NCBI GenBank assembly: GCA_947176325.1
Contig: CAMWQD010000066.1
Coordinates: 1-6,663, forward strand
Length of the DNA stretch: 6,663 nt
Direction of reading: 5' to 3'
From: an uncultured Bacteroidales bacterium
GTDB taxonomy: Bacteria > Bacteroidota > Bacteroidia > Bacteroidales > P3
The translations under genes and the position numbers were made by a program. The stretch's first letter is position 1. Every line of letters begins with the position of its first letter. Of the stretch, positions 1 through 5,360 are shown piece by piece. Below the pieces are notes generated by a model. That model had not been told where the DNA came from. It saw only the letters and a program-made list of their open reading frames with translations, and searched no databases.

Positions 1-302
1 TGGATTCGGCGGTCTACACGGTTAAGGACAGTGTTCCCGTAGTGCCGCCCGACCCCACCGCCATCGAAGGCACGGAGGAGAAGATTGAATTTACACTCAC
101 TCCCAACCCCAACCGGGGCGATTTCTATGTGGAGGTGCCCGAGGGCAGCCGCGTGGAAGTGTTTACATCGCGGGGCGCACTGCTTCAACGGCTCGAGAAT
201 GTGTCGGGCAAGCGCAACCTGCATGTGCAGGCCGCGGGCTTGTATATCGTGCGGGTGAGCGTGAACGGCAAGGCCGCCGTGAAACGGGTGATTGTTGAGT
301 AA
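1..302 (+). CDS. C-terminal end of a T9SS-exported protein (type A sorting domain), 5' truncated
   Basis: The open frame runs in from the left edge (first full codon at 3) and ends at TAA 300-302, leaving about 99 residues. After a Pro-rich linker (VPVVPPDPT) comes a region with the hallmarks of the Por/type IX secretion C-terminal sorting domain: TPNPNRGDF at its start, a central EVFTSRGALL strand pair, and the closing GLYIVRVSVNGKAAVKRVIVE, which matches the family's typical G-Y-V-V...G-K-K-V-V ending. Such domains send a protein through the outer membrane by the PorU/PorV route, after which they are cleaved and the protein is attached to the surface or released. The passenger domain lies outside the window, so the enzyme or adhesin function is unknown. 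A GTG at 42 is open in frame but falls inside the linker and is unlikely to be the true start. The sorting-domain call is secure; the protein identity is not recoverable here. Confidence 0.85.
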   Translation, partial: DSAVYTVKDSVPVVPPDPTAIEGTEEKIEFTLTPNPNRGDFYVEVPEGSRVEVFTSRGALLQRLENVSGKRNLHVQAAGLYIVRVSVNGKAAVKRVIVE

Positions 303-326
303 CTATAACAGAAAAGAAAGATAAAA

Positions 327-1007
327 ATGGATTTATCATTGATTTTTAACGTTCCGGGAAAACCGGGACTGTACAAACTGATTTCGCAAGGCAAGAATTC
401 GGCTATCATGGAATCGCTTGCCGACAAGAAACGCGCCCCGTTCTTCGGTCTCGACAAAATGAGCTCGCTCGCGGAAATCGCCATTTATACCGAAGCCGAG
501 GAAATGCCCCTGGCCGATGTATTCCGCGCCATTCACAAGAAAGAAAACGGCGGAGCCTGTCTCGGACACAAGGAAGACGCCAAGAAGGTGCGCGATTATT
601 TTGCCGTGGTTCTGCCCACCTACGACCGCGAAAGAGTCTACGAATCGAATATCCGCAAGGTGCTGCAATGGTATAACCTCTTGCAGAAAGAAGGTTTGGT
701 GGATCAGGAACTTTCCGAACGCGAAAAGGCGCGCGAGGAAGCCATAAAGGAACACGAGGCGGCGGAAGCCAAGGCCGCGGCCAAGACCGAGAAGGCCGAA
801 AAGCCCGCCAAGGCCGAACCCAAGGCTGCGAAGGCTCCTGCCAAAGCCAAGGCCGAACCCAAAGCCGAGAAAGCCCCCGCCAAAGCCAAGGCCGAGCCTA
901 AGGCCGAAAAGACTGCAAAAGCCCCCGCCAAGGCTAAGGCCGAACCCAAGGCCAAGACCGAAAAGGCCGCCAAACCCGCTGCGAAAGCAAAGAAATCGGC
1001 TGAATAA
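327..1007 (+). CDS. DUF5606-family protein with Lys/Ala-rich tail
   Basis: This is a 226-residue protein starting at an ATG preceded by an A/G-rich stretch (agaaaagaaagataaaa), typical of Bacteroidota starts. Residues 1-130 form the conserved part: GKPGLYKLISQ near residue 11, an IAIYTEAEEMPL segment near 51, KENGGACLGH near 72, then LPTYDRERVYESNIRKVLQWYNLL (97-119, split by family into two small domains as I recall). This matches the DUF5606 family of Bacteroidota, whose function is unknown. Residues 125-150 are helical and charged. Residues 150-226 are almost only Lys, Ala, Glu and Pro, with APAKAKAEPK three times (170, 183, 199), resembling eukaryotic H1-like and bacterial nucleoid-protein tails and suggesting nucleic-acid binding (inference). 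No signal peptide or membrane segment is seen, so it should be cytoplasmic. The RNase R gene follows in the same frame only 3 bp after the stop, so the two are very likely co-transcribed. Confidence 0.88.
   Translation: MDLSLIFNVPGKPGLYKLISQGKNSAIMESLADKKRAPFFGLDKMSSLAEIAIYTEAEEMPLADVFRAIHKKENGGACLGHKEDAKKVRDYFAVVLPTYDRERVYESNIRKVLQWYNLLQKEGLVDQELSEREKAREEAIKEHEAAEAKAAAKTEKAEKPAKAEPKAAKAPAKAKAEPKAEKAPAKAKAEPKAEKTAKAPAKAKAEPKAKTEKAAKPAAKAKKSAE
834..950 (+). repeat. Three degenerate copies of an APAKAKAEPK-coding repeat
   Basis: The 30-base unit encoding APAKAKAEPK occurs at 834-863, 873-902 and 921-950, i.e. periods of 39 and then 48 bp. Copies differ mostly at synonymous third positions (for example cct/ccc, aaa/aag, gaa/gag), so the peptide is kept while the DNA has diverged. 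It lies in the low-complexity tail of the DUF5606 protein and is likely prone to length variation. Confidence 0.85.
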
Positions 1008-1031
1008 ATTATGGCGGGAAAGAAATCGGCT
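989..1031 (+). repeat. 13-bp direct repeat bracketing the DUF5606 stop and rnr start
   Basis: The sequence aaagaaatcggct is present at 989-1001 and again, identical, at 1019-1031, 30 bp apart. Both copies are read in the same frame as KKSA: one ends the DUF5606 protein, the other is residues 4-7 of RNase R. Between them lie the TAA at 1005-1007 and the ATG at 1011-1013. Loss of one 30-bp period would join the two genes in frame. Confidence 0.9.
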
Positions 1032-3065
1032 CGGCATAATCGGCATATCCCCGAAAGCCTGCGCTCGTATATCACCGGCATTGTCGACATGAAGTCGTCG
1101 GGCAAGGCCTATATCCTGCCCGATGACAAGGAAATCGAGGATGTGTTTGTGGCGGCCAACAGTGTGGGACACGCCCTGCACGGCGACCACGTGCGCGTGT
1201 TGTTGTTTCCCTCCCGCGCGGGCCGTCGCATGGAGGGCCGCATTGTGGAGGTGCTGCACCGCAACAAGAAAAACATTGTGGGCACCATTGCCTTTTCGGG
1301 CAAATACGCCTTCCTGATTCCCGACAGCACCAACATCACCGTCAATATCTTGGTGCCGCGCGAAAACCTGCATCACGCGCAGGAGGGGCAGAAGGCCGTG
1401 GCGCGCATCACCGACTGGCCGGCGCATCTCAACAACCCCGTGGGCGAAATCGCCGCCGTGCTGGGCGAACCCGGCGACAACGACGTGGAGATGCAGTCCA
1501 TTTTGGCCGAGTATAATTTTCCGCTCACCTATCCCAAGCAGGCCGAAAAGGAAGCCGCCTCCATGCGGAGCACCGTCACCGCCAAGGAACTTGCCCGCCG
1601 CCGCGATTTCCGCAACATCTACACCTGCACCATAGACCCCGCCGATGCCAAGGATTTCGACGACGCGCTTTCGTTCCGCCGTCTGCCTTCGGGGCGTCTC
1701 GAAGTGGGTGTGCATATCGCCGACGTGAGCCATTTTGTGAAAGAGGGCGGTGCGATTGAAAAGGAAGCCTACGAGCGCGCCACTTCGGTCTATTTGGTAG
1801 ACCGCACCATCCCCATGCTCCCCGAAAGGCTCTGCAACGACCTATGCTCCCTCAAGCCGAACACCGACCGCTTCTGTTTCAGCGTGGTGTTCGAAATGGA
1901 CGAGAACGCGCATATCCTCGACACATGGATAGGCAAGGGCGTGATTCACTCCAACCGCCGTTTCGCCTACGAACAGGCGCAGGAAATCATCGAGGCGGCA
2001 GGTTTGGCGCAGAACATTCCCGCCGCTCCCAAGAAACTCAAAACGCTTGGAAACAAGCAGGATATAGAAGCCGTCACCCAACTCTACAAGCTCTCCAAAA
2101 TCCTGCGCGACAACCGTTTCAAAAAAGGCTCCATAAACTTCCGCTCGCAGGAGGTGCGTTTCCGTCTCGACCCCGAAACCGCCAAGCCTTTGGGCGTATA
2201 TCTGAAAGAAAGCAAGGAAGCCAACCATCTTGTGGAGGAATTCATGTTGGCGGCCAACCGCCGCGTGGCCGAACACATAGGCAAGGAGTTGAAAAGGAAG
2301 CCTTTTGTGTATCGTGTGCACGACGAGCCCAACCCTCAGAAACTCAGCGATTTTTCGCGCTTCCTCAACAAATTGGGATATAAGCTCAACCTCAAGAGCC
2401 GCAGCGGTCTGGTCAAGTCTTTCAACGGACTTCTGCACGACATCGAGGGGCGTGCCGAGCAGAACATGATAGAGACCATTGCCGTGCGCACTATGGCCAA
2501 GGCCATTTACACAACGCAGAATATCGGCCACTATGGTCTTTCGTTTCCCTACTACACGCATTTCACCTCGCCTATCCGCCGCTATCCCGACCTCATGGTG
2601 CACCGCTTGCTCGAGCGCTATATGCAGGGCGGAAAGGGTGTGTCGGAAGCCGATTTGGAAGACAAATGCAAGCACAGCTCCGACATGGAGAAACGCGCCA
2701 CCGAAGCCGAGCGCACCTCGGTGAAATACAAGCAGGCCGAATTTCTTGCCGACAAGATAGGGCAGATGTTCTACGGTTCGGTGTCGGGCGTGAGCAAGTG
2801 GGGAATTTACGTTTGTCTGGAGGAGAACTATTGCGAGGGAATGGTTCCCTTGCGCTCCCTCACCGACGACTATTATGAACTCGACGAAGAGAACTATCAG
2901 GTGGTGGGATTGCATTCTCACTATGTGTATAAACTCGGGCAGAGGGTGAGGATACAGGTCAAGGAAATAGATATGAACAAAAAACAGCTTACCTTCGCCT
3001 TCGCTCCCGAATCCATGCCGGTGGTGTCGCGGCAGTCCCGCAAATCCTCCGGCAAAAGAAAATAA
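1011..3065 (+). CDS. rnr: Ribonuclease R (RNB-family 3'-5' exoribonuclease), short N-terminus
   Basis: This 684-residue protein is a processive hydrolytic 3'-5' exoribonuclease that degrades structured RNA, including rRNA and mRNA decay products, in the cytoplasm. Domains in order: cold-shock/OB domain 1 at about 18-67, cold-shock domain 2 at about 85-150, catalytic RNB domain about 200-535, S1 RNA-binding domain about 583-667. The metal-binding aspartates are in TIDPADAKDFDDA: D209, D215, D217 and D218, with the same 6-2-1 spacing as in E. coli RNase R. Y261 (TSVYLVDRTIPMLPE) sits where the RNA-clamping Tyr is found, and HFTSPIRRYPDLMVHR (517-532) carries the catalytic-site Arg region. The protein begins almost directly with the first cold-shock domain; the N-terminal winged-helix domain common in RNase R is absent. 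A short basic tail (SRQSRKSSGKRK) follows S1. No in-frame upstream start exists before the DUF5606 stop, which fixes ATG 1011 as the most upstream choice. Its start lies 3 bp after the upstream stop, so translational coupling is likely. Confidence 0.96.
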   Translation: MAGKKSARHNRHIPESLRSYITGIVDMKSSGKAYILPDDKEIEDVFVAANSVGHALHGDHVRVLLFPSRAGRRMEGRIVEVLHRNKKNIVGTIAFSGKYAFLIPDSTNITVNILVPRENLHHAQEGQKAVARITDWPAHLNNPVGEIAAVLGEPGDNDVEMQSILAEYNFPLTYPKQAEKEAASMRSTVTAKELARRRDFRNIYTCTIDPADAKDFDDALSFRRLPSGRLEVGVHIADVSHFVKEGGAIEKEAYERATSVYLVDRTIPMLPERLCNDLCSLKPNTDRFCFSVVFEMDENAHILDTWIGKGVIHSNRRFAYEQAQEIIEAAGLAQNIPAAPKKLKTLGNKQDIEAVTQLYKLSKILRDNRFKKGSINFRSQEVRFRLDPETAKPLGVYLKESKEANHLVEEFMLAANRRVAEHIGKELKRKPFVYRVHDEPNPQKLSDFSRFLNKLGYKLNLKSRSGLVKSFNGLLHDIEGRAEQNMIETIAVRTMAKAIYTTQNIGHYGLSFPYYTHFTSPIRRYPDLMVHRLLERYMQGGKGVSEADLEDKCKHSSDMEKRATEAERTSVKYKQAEFLADKIGQMFYGSVSGVSKWGIYVCLEENYCEGMVPLRSLTDDYYELDEENYQVVGLHSHYVYKLGQRVRIQVKEIDMNKKQLTFAFAPESMPVVSRQSRKSSGKRK

Positions 3066-3089
3066 CGTTAAGCCTAAATTTTTACGAAA

Positions 3090-3431
3090 GTGCAGATAGA
3101 AGTTTTAAAATCAAAGATTCACCGCGCGGTGGTTACCTATGCCGACCTCAATTACGTAGGCAGCATCACTATCGACGAAGACTTGATGGACGCCGCCGGT
3201 TTGTGCGAGTGGGAACGTGTGCACATCTACGACATCAACAACGGAGAACGTTTTGATACATACGTAATTAAAGGTGAGCGCAAGAGCGGCACCATCGGCC
3301 TCAACGGAGCCGCCGCCCGCAAGGTGGCCGTGGGCGATTTGGTCATCATCGTCTCCTACGCCTCCATGACGCCCGAAGAAGCCCGCAGCCACAAGCCCAC
3401 GGTGATTTTCCCCCAAGAAAACAGATTGTAA
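3090..3431 (+). CDS. panD: Aspartate 1-decarboxylase (pyruvoyl enzyme)
   Basis: The protein (113 residues, usual family length 115-130) makes beta-alanine from L-aspartate for pantothenate and hence coenzyme A synthesis, in the cytoplasm. It is made as a proenzyme that cleaves itself between G24 and S25, the Ser becoming the catalytic pyruvoyl group; here the site is YVGSITID with G24-S25 at exactly the standard position. Other active-site residues are also at their usual numbers: K9, R54, T57, Y58 (proton donor) and N72 in LNGAAAR. The start is GTG at 3090, chosen because it gives the canonical beginning MQIEVLKSKIHR and the correct cleavage-site numbering. It lies 24 bp after rnr, and its TAA shares a base with the ATG of the flippase gene (TAATG), indicating translational coupling. 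No panB or panC is in the window. Identification is firm. Confidence 0.97.
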   Translation: MQIEVLKSKIHRAVVTYADLNYVGSITIDEDLMDAAGLCEWERVHIYDINNGERFDTYVIKGERKSGTIGLNGAAARKVAVGDLVIIVSYASMTPEEARSHKPTVIFPQENRL

Positions 3432-4396
3432 TGACGTCCGCGCACGACAAGCCCCGCAAACTTTTGCGTCAGATACTGAAATTCGCCCTGTTTTTCGGCT
3501 TGGGCGTGTTCATCATCTGGCTTTTCCAAAGAAACCTCACGCCCGACGAGAAGACGCAGATTGCCGAGTCGCTCAAGGAGGCGAATTGGGGCATGGCCGT
3601 GCTGATTATCGTTTTCGGCGTGTTGAGCAATGTTTTCCGCACGCTCCGCTGGAATCTGCTTTTTCATCCTATGGGCTACCGCCCCCGTTTCGGCAACACG
3701 TTCATGAGCGTTTTGGTGGCCTATTTCGCCAATCTTGCCATTCCCCGCTTGGGAGAGGTGTTGCGTTGCACGTTCATGTACCGCTACGAGAAGGTGCCTG
3801 TGGAGAAATCGTTGGGCACTGTGGTTTCCGAGCGTGTCATAGACATACTCACCTTCCTGACGCTCTTTTTGGCGGCTTTCTTTATGGAATACCGTCATTT
3901 GCACGACTATGTTTCGGATATGTTCGCCCAAGGCATGGAAAGCCGGCGCGGTGTGATGTGGATAGCCGTGGCGGTGCTGGCAGCGGCGGTGTTGGTGCTT
4001 GTGGCGGTGACGGTATACTACCGCCGTCGGCGCAACAGTCTTCCCGAAGGGCATTGGATGAAGAAAATCGCCTCCGTTTTCGCAGGTTTCAGCGAAGGCA
4101 TCATGTCGCTCAAACACGTGCGGCAGCCGTTTTGGTTCGCGTTCCACACGGTGGGCCTGTGGTTCTGCTATTGGATCATGCTCTACTTCGCCCTGCACAG
4201 TCTCGACGCGCTTTCCGGCACGGGAGGGGGCATTGCGTTGATAACCTTGGTGATGGGTACGGTGGGAAATATGATTACCCCGGGAGGCATCGGCCTCTAT
4301 CCGGTTATTGTGTCCGAAACTTTATGGAATACCGTCATTTGCACGACTATGTGTCTAATATGTTCGCCCAAGGCATGGAAAGCCGGCGCGGTGTGA
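3431..4396 (+). CDS. Flippase-like membrane protein (LPG synthase TM / UPF0104 family), frame broken by duplication
   Basis: As it stands this encodes 321 residues, of which 1-298 are authentic. Family signatures are clear: SNVFRTLRWN (66-75), IPRLGEVLRC (104-113), the VSERVIDILT helix (132-141) and TPGGIGLYPVIVSE (283-296), as in the lysylphosphatidylglycerol synthase transmembrane/AglD-like family. Hydrophobic segments fall at about 14-32, 54-70, 89-104, 136-152, 176-197, 234-256 and 264-290, so it is a multi-pass inner-membrane protein; relatives are proposed to move or modify lipid-linked substrates, and the exact substrate is unknown. From residue 299 the sequence (WNTVICTTMCLICS and on) is out of frame: a 440-bp tandem duplication begins at 4321 and shifts the frame until TGA 4394-4396. 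Joining 3431-4320 to 4761-4899 gives an uninterrupted 342-residue protein. The N-terminal start overlaps the panD stop by one base. The product as drawn lacks its last helix and is probably impaired, unless the duplication is an assembly error. Confidence 0.85.
   Translation: MTSAHDKPRKLLRQILKFALFFGLGVFIIWLFQRNLTPDEKTQIAESLKEANWGMAVLIIVFGVLSNVFRTLRWNLLFHPMGYRPRFGNTFMSVLVAYFANLAIPRLGEVLRCTFMYRYEKVPVEKSLGTVVSERVIDILTFLTLFLAAFFMEYRHLHDYVSDMFAQGMESRRGVMWIAVAVLAAAVLVLVAVTVYYRRRRNSLPEGHWMKKIASVFAGFSEGIMSLKHVRQPFWFAFHTVGLWFCYWIMLYFALHSLDALSGTGGGIALITLVMGTVGNMITPGGIGLYPVIVSETLWNTVICTTMCLICSPKAWKAGAV
3881..4320 (+). repeat. Tandem duplication, copy 1 (440 bp)
   Basis: This block begins with tttatggaataccgtcattt and ends with ccggttattgtgtccgaaac; the next 440 bases repeat it. 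It encodes residues 151 to about 297 of the flippase-like protein. Line-by-line comparison shows 437 of 440 bases identical to copy 2. The differing bases here are 3913 t, 3916 g and 3917 g. The bases flanking the two ends share only a single c (3880 and 4320), so no long homology explains the event. Confidence 0.97.
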
Positions 4397-4760
4397 TGTG
4401 GATAGCCGTGGCGGTGCTGGCAGCGGCGGTGTTGGTGCTTGTGGCGGTGACGGTATACTACCGCCGTCGGCGCAACAGTCTTCCCGAAGGGCATTGGATG
4501 AAGAAAATCGCCTCCGTTTTCGCAGGTTTCAGCGAAGGCATCATGTCGCTCAAACACGTGCGGCAGCCGTTTTGGTTCGCGTTCCACACGGTGGGCCTGT
4601 GGTTCTGCTATTGGATCATGCTCTACTTCGCCCTGCACAGTCTCGACGCGCTTTCCGGCACGGGAGGGGGCATTGCGTTGATAACCTTGGTGATGGGTAC
4701 GGTGGGAAATATGATTACCCCGGGAGGCATCGGCCTCTATCCGGTTATTGTGTCCGAAAC
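4321..4760 (+). repeat. Tandem duplication, copy 2 (440 bp)
   Basis: This is the second, directly adjacent unit, offset exactly 440 bases from copy 1. It differs at 4353 g, 4356 t and 4357 a. Read in its own frame the changes are GTT to GTG and TCG to TCT (both silent) and GAT to AAT (Asp to Asn), giving VSNM instead of VSDM. After 4760 the sequence continues into the single-copy end of the gene (VLFGFPKVLGYTAG). Confidence 0.97.
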
Positions 4761-4899
4761 CTTGGTTCTGTTCGGCTTCCCGAAAGTGTTGGGATATACG
4801 GCGGGTTGGATTTCGTGGGGTACGCAGACGCTCGCCATCATCATCGGCGGCGTGGCCGCTCTCATTCTTCTTCCGTTGATGAATAAAGAGAGGAAGTAG
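4324..4899 (+). pseudogene. Displaced C-terminal part of the flippase-like gene
   Basis: The frame from the ATG at 4324 (MEYRHLHDYVSNMFAQ) to TAG 4897-4899 encodes 191 residues: a second copy of the middle of the flippase-like protein plus the only copy of its natural end (VLFGFPKVLGYTAG, a last hydrophobic segment around ISWGTQTLAIIIGGVAALILL, and a basic NKERK tail). The ATG is an internal Met of the parent protein, with no convincing ribosome binding site in front of it (cgaaacttt). The open frame also extends upstream of 4324, but that part is out-of-frame translation of copy 1 and not protein-like. It could in principle be translated as a separate fragment with about three membrane segments, but it is better seen as a remnant made by the frame-shifting duplication. 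The last 38 bp overlap recX on the other strand. Confidence 0.75.
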
Positions 4900-5293
4900 C
4901 GTCGAAGTTTCGGTTCACCTCAAATCCCCGCGAAAAGGCCGTTTTCAGCCCTTTTTCGGCCACCACCTTGCGCATGGCTTCCTGATACTGCTTCTCGTCT
5001 ATTTCCTCGCTCAGCGCGCGTGAAATCAAATTTTCGTCCACGCCTTTGGCGCGCAGGCCGTTGCGGATTTTGATACGCCCCCAGGCGTTCATGCGGAACT
5101 TTCCCCGCACATACGCCCGTGCAAACCGCTCCTCGTTCACGAAATTTTCCTCGCGCAACTGCTTCAGCACCGCTTCGCCCAAGGCGGCCGGGGCGCCCAG
5201 CATGCGCAACTTCATCCGCACCTCGCTCTCGGCACGTTCCTGATAGGCGCAATACCGCATCAACTTCTTGTATAGACTGTCGAAACTCTCCAT
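4862..5293 (-). CDS. recX: Regulatory protein RecX
   Basis: This 143-residue protein belongs to the RecX family, which binds RecA filaments and limits or remodels them during recombination and the SOS response, in the cytoplasm. The three-helix repeat pattern is clear: LMRYCAYQERAESEVRMKL (about 11-29), then EENFVNEERFARAYVRGKFRMNAWGRIKI (about 48-76; the F-V-[ND]-E-x-R-[FY]-A and G-x-x-K-I residues are family hallmarks), followed by LRAKGVDENLISRALSE (80-96) and the final AFSRGFEV. Length is slightly below the roughly 150-160 usual in relatives. The ATG at 5293 gives MESFDSLYKKL, and an agaag element lies about 11 bp upstream. The last 12 residues (rich in Ser and Glu) are encoded opposite the end of the flippase gene, with which it converges. 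No recA is in the window. An intrinsic terminator lies just upstream, so the gene needs read-through or a promoter within the 67-bp gap. Confidence 0.92.
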   Translation of the reverse strand: MESFDSLYKKLMRYCAYQERAESEVRMKLRMLGAPAALGEAVLKQLREENFVNEERFARAYVRGKFRMNAWGRIKIRNGLRAKGVDENLISRALSEEIDEKQYQEAMRKVVAEKGLKTAFSRGFEVNRNFDATSSLYSSTEEE

Positions 5294-5308
5294 AACGTTG
5301 TGGCTTCT

Positions 5309-5343
5309 AAAAAAAAGGCCGCCACATTCGTGGCGGCCTTTTT
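5309..5343 (-). terminator. Intrinsic terminator after the C1B peptidase gene
   Basis: A perfect 9-bp GC-rich stem, ggccgccac at 5317-5325 and gtggcggcc at 5330-5338 with loop attc, is flanked by eight A (5309-5316) and five T (5339-5343) on the plus strand. Read on the minus strand the hairpin is followed by eight U, the standard rho-independent form. It starts 17 bp after the peptidase stop codon. The U/A flanks would also extend the stem, so weak bidirectional action is possible. Confidence 0.93.
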
Positions 5344-5360
5344 AACTTCATAAAAACCTA

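Noticed and set aside
240..326. Separate promoter for the DUF5606-rnr operon
   Set aside because: No TAnnTTTG-like box with a suitable -33 element was found in the 24-bp gap or the preceding coding end; transcription may come from further upstream.
336..1733. Long open frame of 465 codons on the minus strand opposite DUF5606 and rnr
   Set aside because: It is a shadow of GC-rich coding sequence: composition is dominated by Gly, Leu, Phe and His with no recognisable domain, and it lies opposite two well-identified genes.
1842..2921. Open frame of 359 codons on the minus strand opposite rnr
   Set aside because: It is antisense to the RNB and S1 domains of RNase R and its translation has no family signature.
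3066..3089. Terminator or regulatory leader between rnr and panD
   Set aside because: The 24-bp gap is AT-rich with no inverted repeat, so it is best read as an operon spacer.
3913..3917. Diversity-generating retroelement-style variation between the two copies
   Set aside because: The three changes are t/g, g/t and g/a rather than adenine-directed, and there is no reverse transcriptase or C-type lectin target.
3586..4320. Upstream extension of the frame that later encodes the flippase C-terminus
   Set aside because: Before the duplication junction this frame is an out-of-frame reading of the flippase gene (Arg/His/Pro-rich, no membrane segments); only the part from about 4321 is meaningful.
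4321..4396. Programmed -1 frameshift that would join both copies into a 489-residue protein
   Set aside because: A -1 shift would be required before the stop at 4396, but no in-frame X-XXY-YYZ slippery heptamer or following stem is evident.
4937..4965. Hairpin ggccg/cggcc with a nearby T run as a terminator for recX
   Set aside because: It has only a 5-bp stem with a 15-base loop, and it lies inside the recX coding region well before its stop codon.
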